Shown here one piece after another: positions 7,798 to 15,934 of a DNA stretch of 64,000 bases. Made by a program: the position numbers and the translations under genes. Positions within the stretch are counted from its first letter, which is position 1, and every line of letters begins with the position of its first letter. Under the pieces are notes generated by a model that searched no databases, had not been told where the DNA came from, and worked only from the letters and a program-made list of their open reading frames with translations. The stretch is from Paenibacillus sinensis (lineage in GTDB: Bacteria; Bacillota; Bacilli; Paenibacillales; Paenibacillaceae), in assembly GCF_019904155.1 (NCBI RefSeq), contig NZ_JAHCMB010000113.1:20187-84186 (forward strand), written 5' to 3'.

Positions 7798-8502
7798 GTG
7801 AAATCGACGCGTCCGACACGCACCCGACTATTTGCCATTTGGGCGTTTCTGGGACTGGCTCTGCTCGTCCTGATGGCAGGCTGCGGCAGCAAGCCTGGAG
7901 CTTCCGGCGAGACGGCGGCTTCCCCTTCCCCGGCTTCCTCCGCAGAGGGCAGCAGTTCCGCAGGTCAGCCTTCGGCGAGCGCCAGCCACCCCATTGTGAC
8001 CTTCGAGATGCAATCCGGCGGCATCATCAAAGCTGAACTATACCCCGAAGTCGCACCCAATACGGTCAACAACTTCATTTCCCTGATCAACAAGGGATTC
8101 TATGACGGCCTTATTTTCCACCGGGTGATCCCTGGCTTCATGATTCAGGGCGGCGATCCGGAGGGAACGGGCACCGGGGGACCTGGATACAGCATTAAAG
8201 GCGAGTTCCTCGCCAACGGCTTCACCAATGATCTCAAGCATACGCGAGGCGTGCTGTCGATGGCCCGAGCGAATGATCCCGATTCCGCCGGCTCCCAATT
8301 CTTCATTATGACCGATGCGGCGGCGTCTCTCGATGGAAGCTACGCGGCATTCGGCAAGGTAACCGAGGGAATGGATGTCGTAGACGCCATCGTCGCACTG
8401 GACCGTGACAGCAACGACCGTCCCAAAGAACCGCCTGTTATTAAAAAAGTGACGGTGGATACGCTGGGCGTAACCTACCCCGAGCCCGTGAAGGTTCAGT
8501 AG
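7798..8502 (+). CDS. Lipoprotein peptidyl-prolyl cis-trans isomerase, cyclophilin type
   Basis: A 234-aa exported lipoprotein. It has a basic N-terminus, a hydrophobic stretch and lipobox LMAGC (lipidated Cys29), then a Ser/Ala/Gly linker to about residue 62 and one cyclophilin domain. Signature elements include FHRVIPGFMIQGGDPEGTG, LSMARANDPDSAGSQFFI and the active-site region around them. It should catalyse proline isomerisation of secreted proteins at the outer face of the membrane. The GTG start follows AGGAG at 7781-7785 with a rather long gap. It is monocistronic, between a promoter and a bidirectional terminator. Confidence 0.93.
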   Translation: MKSTRPTRTRLFAIWAFLGLALLVLMAGCGSKPGASGETAASPSPASSAEGSSSAGQPSASASHPIVTFEMQSGGIIKAELYPEVAPNTVNNFISLINKGFYDGLIFHRVIPGFMIQGGDPEGTGTGGPGYSIKGEFLANGFTNDLKHTRGVLSMARANDPDSAGSQFFIMTDAAASLDGSYAAFGKVTEGMDVVDAIVALDRDSNDRPKEPPVIKKVTVDTLGVTYPEPVKVQ

Positions 8503-8530
8503 AATCAGGTTCAGTAGAAGCTCCAAATGA

Positions 8531-8582
8531 AAAGCCTCCTGGCTTCTGTCCGGCACAGCCGGCAGAGAGCAGGAGGCTTTTG
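8531..8582. terminator. Bidirectional terminator between cyclophilin and leucine dehydrogenase
   Basis: An 11-bp stem AAAGCCTCCTG / CAGGAGGCTTT encloses an inner GC-rich loop. T-runs follow on the plus strand and A-runs precede it, so it can serve both converging genes. Confidence 0.85.
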
Positions 8583-8630
8583 ATGTTAGTTCAGCTTTCA
8601 AGTCCAACCGGACATGATCCGGGAAGGCGT

Positions 8631-9731
8631 TCAGGGCCGTCTTCTGCTGATGATGTTATGTCCATCGCGCAGGAAGGTGCTGCGGCTGTTCTTCAGCAGG
8701 GCGATCCGTTCCTCGGCCAGATGGTCGGCAGCCGCATGGGGCGGAATGCCCTTCTGGCGGGAAATGTCGAGCACGCGCGTAATGTTGTCGTAAATTTTCG
8801 ACACCTGCTTCAACGCGCGCTCTTTGTTGTAGCCGTTCAGCTCGTCGGCAATGTTGATCACGCCGCCCGCGTTGATCACATAGTCCGGAGCATAGACGAT
8901 GCCGCGTTCATAGAGCGCGTCGCCGTGACGCGGCTCCTTGAGCTGGTTGTTGGCGGCGCCTGCAACGACCTTCGCCTTGATGAGCGGCAGCGTCGCATCG
9001 TTAATGACCGCTCCGAGCGCGCAGGGCGCGTAAATATCGCATGCTACCGAAGCGATATCCTTCGGATCGACCGGTTTCGCGTCGTAAGCTTCCTCGGCCC
9101 GGCGCACCGCTTCCTTGTTGATGTCGGTCACGATCAGCCTTGCGCCTTCTTCCTTTAAATAGCCGCACAGCGCGAAAGCCACGTTGCCGACGCCCTGAAC
9201 CGCGATGGTCCGCCCTTCGAGCGAATCGCTTCCGAAGGCTTCCTTCGCCGCGGCTTTCATCCCACGGTATACACCGAAGGCCGTAACGGGCGAGGGATTG
9301 CCCGATGAGCCGTACGACTGCGAGATTCCGGTCACATAATCGGTCTCCTGGTGGATGATATCCATATCGTCCTCCGTCGTGCCGACATCCTCCGCCGTAA
9401 TATACCGTCCGCCGAGTCCCTGTATATATCGGCCAAAAGCGCGGAACATCGCTTCATTCTTGTCTTTTTTGGGATCACCGATAATGACGGTCTTACCGCC
9501 TCCCAGGTTAAGCCCGGACACGGCATTCTTGTAGGTCATCCCTTTCGCCAGACGAAGCGCGTCCACAATCGCTTCTTCCTCTGTGGCATATGTCCACATC
9601 CGGGTTCCGCCCAGAGCGGGTCCCAGCGTCGTATCGTGTATCGCGATAATGGCCTTCAGTCCGGACGCCCGGTCCTGACAGAACACCAGCTCCTCATAGT
9701 CACTCTGTTCCATTGCCGAGAAAATATCCAT
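8631..9731 (-). CDS. bcd: Leucine (branched-chain amino acid) dehydrogenase
   Basis: A 366-aa NAD-dependent Glu/Leu/Phe/Val dehydrogenase, which oxidatively deaminates leucine, isoleucine and valine to 2-oxo acids. These feed branched-chain acyl-CoA and hence iso/anteiso fatty acids. Seen: the glycine-rich catalytic motif [15 protein letters not shown] with the active-site Lys, a Rossmann motif [11 protein letters not shown], and the family N-terminus [21 protein letters not shown] chose the ATG at 9731 because it matches the usual N-terminus; a TTG at 9740 is the alternative. Length fits the family. It is alone on its strand with a shared terminator downstream. Phenylalanine dehydrogenase is a less likely alternative. 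Confidence 0.93.
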   Translation of the reverse strand: MDIFSAMEQSDYEELVFCQDRASGLKAIIAIHDTTLGPALGGTRMWTYATEEEAIVDALRLAKGMTYKNAVSGLNLGGGKTVIIGDPKKDKNEAMFRAFGRYIQGLGGRYITAEDVGTTEDDMDIIHQETDYVTGISQSYGSSGNPSPVTAFGVYRGMKAAAKEAFGSDSLEGRTIAVQGVGNVAFALCGYLKEEGARLIVTDINKEAVRRAEEAYDAKPVDPKDIASVACDIYAPCALGAVINDATLPLIKAKVVAGAANNQLKEPRHGDALYERGIVYAPDYVINAGGVINIADELNGYNKERALKQVSKIYDNITRVLDISRQKGIPPHAAADHLAEERIALLKNSRSTFLRDGHNIISRRRP

Positions 9732-9835
9732 ATTCTCCAAATCTCCCGTCCTCTAAAAAAATCCGGCATACTCATTTGGCAGCCATACCCAAATTAGTAC
9801 ACCGGAGCGCAAAAGTCAAACGTCCTGCCTGGAGC

Positions 9836-10165
9836 CTACTCCCAATACTGGTCGGGCCGGTATTCGATTTCCCGTTCGGCCGTGACCGTCAGATTACCTG
9901 TGCCTTCATCATACTCAACCGGATTGTCTCCGACATAGTACCAATGCTTCACGATGGGCGCGCCTTCCGGTTCCTCGAACCGGAAGACGTTAAGCTCGGA
10001 CTTCAGCTCCAGCACCTGCCGGCCTCTGTCCGGCGACACGCCCCGGATGGTCAAGCGCGTCAGACCGCCGTCCTGCTCGAAGCTGTACGCAAGTCCGTCC
10101 GCGCTGCTCAGCAGTGTCCGTCCGGTTACGGCATGCTTGACCAAAACTCTCTCCTGCTGGTTCAT
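9836..10165 (-). CDS. Hypothetical protein (109 aa)
   Basis: The ATG at 10165 follows GGAGG at 8-nt spacing. The 109-aa soluble product starts MNQQERVLVKHAVTGRTLLS and is rich in alternating hydrophobic/charged stretches and aromatic residues, suggesting a small beta-structured domain. There is no signal peptide or membrane helix, and I do not recognise a family. It lies 49 bp downstream of the pirin gene on the same strand and may share its transcript. Confidence 0.75.
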   Translation of the reverse strand: MNQQERVLVKHAVTGRTLLSSADGLAYSFEQDGGLTRLTIRGVSPDRGRQVLELKSELNVFRFEEPEGAPIVKHWYYVGDNPVEYDEGTGNLTVTAEREIEYRPDQYWE

Positions 10166-10214
10166 CTGTCTATTCCTCCATTCCAGACGGTTTCCTTTCA
10201 CACAGTTCAGTTCG

Positions 10215-10913
10215 TTAAGGCAGATCGATCAGCATAATCAAAGCGGACTCTGCCGCCTCAAGCTTAAGCTTCTGCTCATCTATAATCCGGGCGGAATCTC
10301 CGGAACGAAGCCCGGCTCCTCCGGCTGAAAGCGTTCCTTCTATTACATATACAAAAATACGGCGGCCCGGCCGCTGCCGGAAGACCTCGCTCTGGCCGGC
10401 ATGCAGTCGCCCCAGGTAGATGGTCAAATCTTGCCCGATGTCCACCGCACTGTCCTGGCCATCCGGCGTGACTACCGGCAGCAGACCGCCGTTCAGACGC
10501 TCCGGCGGATACTGTCCCGCACGGTAGGACGGCTCTTTGCCGCGAACTGCGGGCATGAACCAGAGCTGCAGCAGGCGCACCGGCTCGTCTGCGGATGGGT
10601 TATGCTCAGTATGAATGACACCCGTTCCGGCCGACATGCGCTGAACGCCTCCGAAGGTGCTCTCCGCTACATTCCCGAGATTATCTTCATGACGGAGCAC
10701 GCCGGACAGGACGATCGAGACGATCTCCATATCGCTATGCGGATGGGCGCCAAACCCTCTCCCTGGGGAAATCGTGTCGTCATTGCATACGCGCATGGGA
10801 CCGAACGCGGTATTATCGGGATCGTAATACTCGCCGAAAGAGAATAAATGGCTGCCGCTCAGCCATCCGTGATCGAACCGGTGAGCCTCTTCGGCCGGGT
10901 ATACCTGAATCAT
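10215..10913 (-). CDS. Pirin-family bicupin protein
   Basis: A 232-aa two-cupin protein of the pirin/YhhW type. The N-terminal cupin shows the pirin metal-site pattern (GFGAHPHSDMEIVSIVLSG and HTEHNPS, with His residues and a Glu), and the C-terminal cupin is shorter. Members bind iron or another divalent metal, and some have quercetin dioxygenase activity; the real substrate is unknown. Start: AGGAGGAG at 10923-10930 places the ATG at 10913 at the ideal distance, while two in-frame ATGs upstream are too close. The length matches E. coli YhhW. It is probably co-transcribed with the 109-aa gene that follows. Confidence 0.9.
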   Translation of the reverse strand: MIQVYPAEEAHRFDHGWLSGSHLFSFGEYYDPDNTAFGPMRVCNDDTISPGRGFGAHPHSDMEIVSIVLSGVLRHEDNLGNVAESTFGGVQRMSAGTGVIHTEHNPSADEPVRLLQLWFMPAVRGKEPSYRAGQYPPERLNGGLLPVVTPDGQDSAVDIGQDLTIYLGRLHAGQSEVFRQRPGRRIFVYVIEGTLSAGGAGLRSGDSARIIDEQKLKLEAAESALIMLIDLP

Positions 10914-11072
10914 CGTCATCATCTCCTCCTGTTGATCGGGATGGATTTCCTTGCAAACGGGCTGCGCACTGCCCAAGGCTGTTTACCACGATTGTAGCAC
11001 GCAGCGGAGTCCTGTTCCAAACCGGCGGGCGAAAGGCGGTCTTCACCGCTCGGAAAGTCCCGCAGACGCTAA

Positions 11073-11100
11073 TGAACCCCCGCCGGACGGCAGGGGTTCA
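11073..11100 (-). terminator. Hairpin between nitroreductase and pirin genes
   Basis: TGAACCCC / GGGGTTCA with inner GCC / GGC pairs forms a stable stem about 70 bp after the nitroreductase stop. The downstream U-run on the minus strand is weak (TTCATT), so this is a probable rather than certain terminator. Confidence 0.55.
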
Positions 11101-11168
11101 TAATATTAACCGGGCGCCGTTAGGAAGCCCGGGAATTGTAGTCGAATCAGATGGCTCAATCCGATAGC

Positions 11169-11816
11169 TCAGCCTTTGAATTCATTGTAGAACGTCACGT
11201 CTGACAGCGGGAGCCGGGTGGTGCGCCGGCCTTCTGCGGCGGCATAGCCCACGGCAATCAGCATAACATTGACATAACGATCCGGAATCTGGAACAACTC
11301 ACGGAACTCCTGCACGTTGTATCCGCCCATGGGAACCGTATCATAGCCTCTCGCCTTGGCGGCAAGCATCAGCTGCATGGAGATCAGCCCGCCGTCCACC
11401 AGCGCGATGTCTTTCTGAATTTCCGGACCGAAGCTGGAATAAGCGTTCCAGCTGTTCTCCGTCATGCGGTTGCGGATCTCCGTAGTGGCGTAGCCCGCTT
11501 CAACGGCGGAATCCCAGATTTGATCGACATTGCGATAGGCTTCACGGTCGCCGAGAACAGCGATGACGGCGGAAGCGTCCACAACCTGCTGCTGGTTCTT
11601 CGCGATCGGCAGCAGCTGGTCCTTCAGCGCCTGATCCGTGATCACGAGAAACCGCCACGGCTGCAGATTGGAGGAAGACGGCGCCAGAATGGCATCGCTG
11701 AGCAGCTCGTTGATCTCCTGCTCGGAGATTTTCCGGCTTGGGTCATAACTTCTCACCGAATGACGCTCATGAATAACCTCTTGAAAAGATGGAGCAACTT
11801 GAACTTGATTTTCCAT
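11169..11816 (-). CDS. Nitroreductase-family oxidoreductase
   Basis: A 215-aa FMN-dependent nitroreductase fold protein. The N-terminal RHSVRSYDP motif contacts FMN phosphate, LAPSSSNLQPWRF is the classic substrate/FMN loop, and GYDTVPMGGYN is the later glycine-rich element. Such enzymes reduce quinones, nitro compounds or similar electrophiles with NAD(P)H. GGGAGG lies 8 nt before the ATG. The gene has its own promoter (11960-11988) just after the Rrf2 regulator gene, and a palindrome in its leader, pointing to local redox or electrophile control. Confidence 0.92.
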   Translation of the reverse strand: MENQVQVAPSFQEVIHERHSVRSYDPSRKISEQEINELLSDAILAPSSSNLQPWRFLVITDQALKDQLLPIAKNQQQVVDASAVIAVLGDREAYRNVDQIWDSAVEAGYATTEIRNRMTENSWNAYSSFGPEIQKDIALVDGGLISMQLMLAAKARGYDTVPMGGYNVQEFRELFQIPDRYVNVMLIAVGYAAAEGRRTTRLPLSDVTFYNEFKG

Positions 11817-11858
11817 TGGATTCAGCCTCCCGGGATTCCCTTGTATTCTGTGCAGTTA

Positions 11859-11871
11859 ATAACACAGTTAT
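11859..11871. promoter_or_regulatory. Palindrome in the nitroreductase leader
   Basis: ATAAC-ACA-GTTAT is a perfect inverted repeat between the nitroreductase promoter and its start codon. It is a candidate operator; the binding protein is unknown, the adjacent Rrf2 regulator being the obvious candidate. Confidence 0.4.
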
Positions 11872-11959
11872 GAACAAAAAAATAACTCACTCGCCAAACT
11901 TCCGCCAAATCACAATGCTCAACTTCCAGTTTGATCCTTAACTGTTGCGCAATAAGCAC

Positions 11960-11988
11960 AGTATAGAGCGCCAGAACAGTGTTGTCAA
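11960..11988 (-). promoter_or_regulatory. Sigma-A promoter of the nitroreductase gene
   Basis: On the minus strand, TTGACA (11983-11988) and TATACT (11960-11965) are 17 bp apart, an almost consensus promoter. It overlaps the stop codon of the Rrf2 gene, so nitroreductase can be transcribed separately. ACTGT / ACAGT half-sites (11958-11962 and 11941-11945) flank the predicted start and could be a repressor site. Confidence 0.75.
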
Positions 11989-12419
11989 TATCCGGCCCTC
12001 GCCGCTATATCAGCAACGGTATATTTCTTCAACACACCAAGAACGCCGCTGTCCACCTCATCCAGAATATCTGCGAAAGCCGTCTTCATCTGTCTGCCGA
12101 ATTCGTTCGTGCATGCCGTTCCGCTGACTGCTTCGTGCCGGGCTTCACCCACCTCGAGCGCACGGTACACCTCTGCCAGGGTAAGCTGGTCAGCCGCCTT
12201 GTTCAGCATGTAGCCGCCATCCCTTCCCTCCCGGGTCACCAGAATCGATTCTTTGGCCAGCTTGGCCAGAATACGGCGCAGAAGCGTAGGCTCGGAAGAC
12301 ATCAGCTTGGCGATTTCACAGCTCGGGCATGTTCCGCCTTCCTTGGTCAGCACTACCAGCGCCTGGAGAGCAAGACCGAAAGATTTGTACTGCAGGGAGC
12401 CTATATTGCGTTTGGCCAT
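11985..12419 (-). CDS. Rrf2-family transcriptional regulator
   Basis: A 144-aa Rrf2-type winged-helix repressor starting MAKRNIGSLQYKSFGLALQA. The wing contains the family signature REGRDGGYML. Cysteines in GTCPSCEI and in the C-terminal part (GTACTNEF) could sense redox state or bind a cluster or electrophile, although the IscR triad is not obvious. The ATG at 12419 follows GGGAGGAG at 6 nt. Its own promoter lies at 12451-12479. Location directly upstream of nitroreductase suggests it represses that gene, possibly in response to quinones or thiol stress (inference, by analogy with YwnA-like regulators). Confidence 0.9.
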   Translation of the reverse strand: MAKRNIGSLQYKSFGLALQALVVLTKEGGTCPSCEIAKLMSSEPTLLRRILAKLAKESILVTREGRDGGYMLNKAADQLTLAEVYRALEVGEARHEAVSGTACTNEFGRQMKTAFADILDEVDSGVLGVLKKYTVADIAARAGY

Positions 12420-12450
12420 TTGAGTCTCCTCCCTTCCTTCATTCCCCTTC

Positions 12451-12479
12451 ATTGTAACAACGGTTATCCTTGCAGGCAA
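12451..12479 (-). promoter_or_regulatory. Promoter of the Rrf2 regulator
   Basis: On the minus strand, TTGCCT (12474-12479) and TACAAT (12451-12456) are 17 bp apart. TTGTTACAA overlaps the -10 as a near-palindrome, so autoregulation is possible. Confidence 0.55.
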
Positions 12480-12525
12480 CAGCTGAAGTTCATAAATCCG
12501 TACCCGCTCCAAGCTCCCGCATATA

Positions 12526-12560
12526 AAAAGAGCGCCGCCGCCATTTCAGACGGTGGCGCT
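12526..12560 (-). terminator. Intrinsic terminator of the pyrophosphatase gene
   Basis: A stem with AGCGCC / GGCGCT outer arms and CCG / CGG inner pairs is followed on the minus strand by TTTTTATA, about 90 bp after the stop codon. Confidence 0.8.
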
Positions 12561-12648
12561 CCTGTGCGCTCAAAGGGACAAGCTCCTTCGGACCCTTCCG
12601 GCCCTTCGGAGAGTATCCCGGCTGCATCCTTGTACGATGCCGCTCTTC

Positions 12649-13584
12649 TTACTTGGACAACGTTTCGGTCAGCACCGGAACGATCTGCGATTTACGGGAG
12701 ACAACGCCCTTCAGGAGGGCCTTGTTGCCGTCCAGCTTCACGTTATAGGCTTGCTCCACAGCTCCAGCCGCGCTGCCCAGCGCGATGCCGACGGAATCGC
12801 TGTTCAGAATGTCCGTGATGACGAACAAGAACAGGTCGAGGCCCTTCTCGTCGATGCTGCTCTGCAGAGCAGCTTCGACTTCGGCCTGGCGGGACAGAAC
12901 ATCGTTCGTATCCACAGCATTGACCTGGGCGATTACGACTTTCTTGCTGCCCATCGAGAATTCCTTCGCATCCAGATTAAGCAGCGTGTCAATGCTCTTG
13001 TCGAGCAGGGAAGCGCCGGCTTTCAGCATGTCCAGCCCGTATACATCGGCATCCACGCCCGAGATTTCGGCCAGTTCCTTGGCTGCGGCTACATCCTCTT
13101 CCGTGCAGGTCGGGGATTTGAACAGCAGGGAGTCGGAGACGATGGCGGACAGCATAAGCCCGGCAACCGGCTTGCTGATTTCTACGCCGTTCTCTTTGTA
13201 CAGCTTCTTCAGGATCGTCGCCGTACAGCCTACCGGCTCGGCGCGGTAGTAGAGCGGATGAGCTGTCTCGAAATTGGCGATCCGGTGGTGGTCAATGACT
13301 TCTACGACGCGCACCTGATCGATGTCGCTTGCGCTCTGCTGGCGCTCGTTATGGTCGACGAGAATAACCTGCTTGGCTTCGCCTGCCACTTGCTCAACCA
13401 GGCGGGGAGCTTCAACTCCGAAGTAGTCCAGCGCATATTTCGTTTCGGCGCCGATTTCGCCAAGGCGAATGGCCTCCACGTCCCAGCCCAGCTCTTTCTT
13501 GAGAGCGGCATAGGCGATAGCGGAACAAATCGTATCGGTGTCGGGGTTTTTGTGCCCAAAGATCAATGTTTTTTCCATTTCCAA
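12649..13584 (-). CDS. ppaC: Manganese-dependent inorganic pyrophosphatase (family II)
   Basis: A 311-aa DHH-superfamily pyrophosphatase that hydrolyses PPi to phosphate in the cytoplasm, driving biosynthesis. Metal-site motifs are visible: [10 protein letters not shown] near the N-terminus, VDHNE at about 75, and the DHH triad in [12 protein letters not shown]. The C-terminal domain has the substrate-binding [11 protein letters not shown]. Length matches B. subtilis PpaC. AAGGAGC precedes the ATG at 7 nt; a second ATG two codons on is possible. It stands alone with its own terminator. Confidence 0.97.
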   Translation of the reverse strand: MEMEKTLIFGHKNPDTDTICSAIAYAALKKELGWDVEAIRLGEIGAETKYALDYFGVEAPRLVEQVAGEAKQVILVDHNERQQSASDIDQVRVVEVIDHHRIANFETAHPLYYRAEPVGCTATILKKLYKENGVEISKPVAGLMLSAIVSDSLLFKSPTCTEEDVAAAKELAEISGVDADVYGLDMLKAGASLLDKSIDTLLNLDAKEFSMGSKKVVIAQVNAVDTNDVLSRQAEVEAALQSSIDEKGLDLFLFVITDILNSDSVGIALGSAAGAVEQAYNVKLDGNKALLKGVVSRKSQIVPVLTETLSK

Positions 13585-13687
13585 GCTCCTTACTTTGGTT
13601 TTTGTTCATTTAATATATCACATAATGATAGGGACAGGCCACAATCCGGAGAGCCAAATGGCATTGTTCCAGAGTATGAGAAAGGCC

Positions 13688-13732
13688 TTGAATATTACGT
13701 ATGTTACTGATAAAATTATAGTAACTTAAGTT
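13688..13732 (+). promoter_or_regulatory. Promoter and operator-like palindrome of the ring-cleaving dioxygenase
   Basis: TTGAAT (13688-13693) and TAAAAT (13711-13716) are 17 bp apart. At the predicted transcription start lies the perfect 10-bp palindrome AACTTAAGTT (13723-13732), the position expected of a repressor such as the MarR-type MhqR that controls homologous genes in B. subtilis. The identity of the regulator is inference. Confidence 0.55.
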
Positions 13733-13767
13733 TAGTTAAACAACAAAATGATTTGGAGGCATATGCC

Positions 13768-14739
13768 ATGGAACTGAAAGGACTTCACCACGTATCCGCA
13801 TTAACGGCCAAGGCTCCCGAGAATTATAAATTCTACACCGAAGTGCTTGGACTCCGGCTGATCAAGAAGACGGTCAACCAGGACGATATTTCGGTCTATC
13901 ACTTATTCTACGGAGACGAACGGGGAACCCCCGGCACCGAGGTCACCTTCTTCGAAATTCCGAACGCAGGCCGCAACCGTGACGGCAACAACAGCATTTC
14001 CGCCCTGTCTCTGCGCGTGCCGTCGGACGCGGCACTAGCCTATTGGAAGGACCGGCTGGCGCAATTCGGAGCGGAACACGGCGAAATTGAAGAACGCGGC
14101 GGACGCCTGACGCTGTTCTTCCGTGATCCCGAAGGCCAACGCTTCTTCCTGGTCTCGGATGAGCATAACACAGGCGTCGCCGCCGGGCAGCCCTGGGAGA
14201 AGAGCCCCGTTCCTCATGAATTCGCCATAACCGGACTCGGCCCCGCCCACCTCACGGTGGAGAGCGCCGATCTGACGGCCACAGTGCTGGAGCAGCTGCT
14301 TGGCTTCCGCCGCAAGGGAACCTATCCTTCAACCGTTACGGGCCAGCCGGACGTCATCGTCTTTGAGACCGGTGAAGGCGGCTCCGGAGCGGAGGTGCAT
14401 GTTGAGGAACGCAGCGACCTGCCGAATGAGCGGCTGGGCCGCGGCGGGGTCCATCATGTCGCCTTCCGCGTAGACAACGAGGAGGAGCTGCGGCGCTGGG
14501 TCGAACGCATCCGCACCGTCCGGCTGCCGAATTCCGGCTTCGTCGACCGGTATTATTTCCGTTCCCTGTACTTCCGGGAGCCGAACGGCATCCTGTTCGA
14601 ACTGGCAACGGACGGTCCGGGCTTTGATACCGACGAGCCGTTTGAGAGCCTGGGCGAGGCCCTGGCCCTTCCTCCATTCCTAGAGCCGAAGCGCAGCGAA
14701 ATCGAGGCGATGCTGAAGCCGCTGGATACGCGGCACTAA
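13768..14739 (+). CDS. Ring-cleaving dioxygenase, glyoxalase/VOC family (MhqA/MhqO-like)
   Basis: A 323-aa protein with paired VOC modules. Seen: MELKGLHHVSALTAKAPEN at the N-terminus with a metal-type His, and GGVHHVAFRVDNEEE opening the second half. FREPNGILFELATDGPGF follows with a conserved Glu. Homologues in B. subtilis (MhqA, MhqE, MhqO) are extradiol-type dioxygenases induced by catechol and hydroquinone. GGAGG at 13754-13758 fixes the ATG at 13768; an in-frame TTG at 13753 lies inside the ribosome-binding site. It converges with and overlaps the HAD gene by 4 bp. The operator-like palindrome upstream fits inducible control. Confidence 0.9.
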   Translation: MELKGLHHVSALTAKAPENYKFYTEVLGLRLIKKTVNQDDISVYHLFYGDERGTPGTEVTFFEIPNAGRNRDGNNSISALSLRVPSDAALAYWKDRLAQFGAEHGEIEERGGRLTLFFRDPEGQRFFLVSDEHNTGVAAGQPWEKSPVPHEFAITGLGPAHLTVESADLTATVLEQLLGFRRKGTYPSTVTGQPDVIVFETGEGGSGAEVHVEERSDLPNERLGRGGVHHVAFRVDNEEELRRWVERIRTVRLPNSGFVDRYYFRSLYFREPNGILFELATDGPGFDTDEPFESLGEALALPPFLEPKRSEIEAMLKPLDTRH

Positions 14740-15443
14740 GCCTGTCCGCCCTCACCGCTGACGATCGCAACCAGCTCCGACAGCGAGTGGATTTCATAAG
14801 TCGGGACAATGCCGGGATCGGCCGGCTGAAGCCGCGGGTTGAACCAGCAGGTGTCGATCCCGTAGGCATTGCCCCCCTTGATGTCGGACGTAAGCGTGTC
14901 TCCGATAATGAGCACTTTGGATTTGTCTTCGGGACCAAGCCCGAGCCGGTTAAAGGCATAGTCGAATATGCCCGGCTCGGGCTTTTGGCTGCCCACTTCC
15001 TCCGAAATGATAATATGCGAGAATGCGCCGCGCAGCTCCGAGCCCCGGATTCGCGAATACTGGACCTCCTTGATTCCGTTCGTAATAACAGCAAGCGTGC
15101 AGCCCGGAAGCGCGCCGCAGAGCTCCAGCGCCCCTTCCATCAGAAAGGACGCCGCACCAAGATGTCTCAGGTAGGAATCGCTGAAGGCCCCCGGGTCCAG
15201 CTTGTACCCGTGCTCCGCAAAGAGCCGGGCGAAGCGCTCCACGCGCAGATCGGCCGACGAAACAAGACCAAGCTCCATGTCCTTCCAGAGCGCCTTGTTA
15301 ATCTGCTGATACGTGGTCAAACTAGCTTCAAAGCCCTCGGGCTTGCCAAACTCCCGAAAAGCCTCCTGAAGCGCATAGCTCTCTCCCATTTTGTAATCAA
15401 ACAACGTATCGTCCGCATCGAATAACAGTACCTCATACTTCAT
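14736..15443 (-). CDS. HAD-superfamily hydrolase, YjjG/YfnB-like nucleotidase
   Basis: A 235-aa HAD phosphatase. Motif I LLFDADDTLFDY supplies the nucleophile and acid/base Asp pair, motif II lies in LAVITNGI, the Lys in SQKPEPGIFDYA, and motif IV in LIIGDTLTSDIKGG. The cap and motifs match the YjjG/YfnB group, which dephosphorylates (often noncanonical) pyrimidine nucleotides for nucleotide-pool cleaning. The substrate is inferred. GGGAGGG lies 8 nt before the ATG. Its 3' end overlaps the dioxygenase 3' end by 4 bp in convergent orientation. Confidence 0.9.
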   Translation of the reverse strand: MKYEVLLFDADDTLFDYKMGESYALQEAFREFGKPEGFEASLTTYQQINKALWKDMELGLVSSADLRVERFARLFAEHGYKLDPGAFSDSYLRHLGAASFLMEGALELCGALPGCTLAVITNGIKEVQYSRIRGSELRGAFSHIIISEEVGSQKPEPGIFDYAFNRLGLGPEDKSKVLIIGDTLTSDIKGGNAYGIDTCWFNPRLQPADPGIVPTYEIHSLSELVAIVSGEGGQA

Positions 15444-15843
15444 TCACAAAACCCTCCCGGCTTGAATGGAAATAACAGCAGCACCGGCCGGCAAGCGTCG
15501 TGTTGATCAATCCCGGCCAGGCGGTACGATTAGGCTTGACATCTTTGTACATTGTATCCGTCATCCGGGGCTTCCGGCAATGAGAGATAACCTCTTATTT
15601 ATCGAAAAATACTGTCACTTCCGCTTCACCGCCCCAGATGCGGTATGGACATTCGCCCGCAGACTATCGCTGCCTGCGAGCGGCGCGGAGCAGCTGCGGA
15701 CGGCACGGAGCTACAGCGGGCGGCGCGGCTGCGGATGGCACGAGCGACTGCGAGCGGCGCGGAGCGGCTTGCTGGCTTAATGATAAAGGCATAACAGCAG
15801 CTGGCTTAGCACTAGCGGCTTAACGGCTGCTGTCATAACGGCA
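15444..15843. other. Non-coding gap with GC-rich degenerate repeats
   Basis: I see no supportable gene in this stretch. It contains an exact 18-bp direct repeat at 15674-15691 and 15748-15765 inside a GCGGC/CTGCG-rich tract, with further imperfect copies between. Frames here translate to Arg/Gly/Ala-rich sequence typical of spurious GC-rich ORFs and lack ribosome-binding sites. Confidence 0.6.
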
Positions 15844-15887
15844 AAGAACCTTCAGCCCACACAATCGGCGGGTCTGAAGGTTTCTTC
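15844..15887 (-). terminator. Terminator after the Mug-type glycosylase
   Basis: AACCTTCAG / CTGAAGGTT (15847-15855 with 15874-15882) plus inner CCC / GGG pairs form a stable hairpin 47 bp past the stop. The U-run is better on the plus strand (TTTCTTCT) but present on both. Confidence 0.65.
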
Positions 15888-15934
15888 TCGTTAGTCATAT
15901 TTGAACGTGAATAGCCTTATGGCATCACAGCAAG

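Noticed and set aside
15466..15823. Two overlapping short frames on the plus strand
   Set aside because: No ribosome-binding site; translate to repetitive Arg/Gly/Ala sequence from a GC-rich repeat tract.
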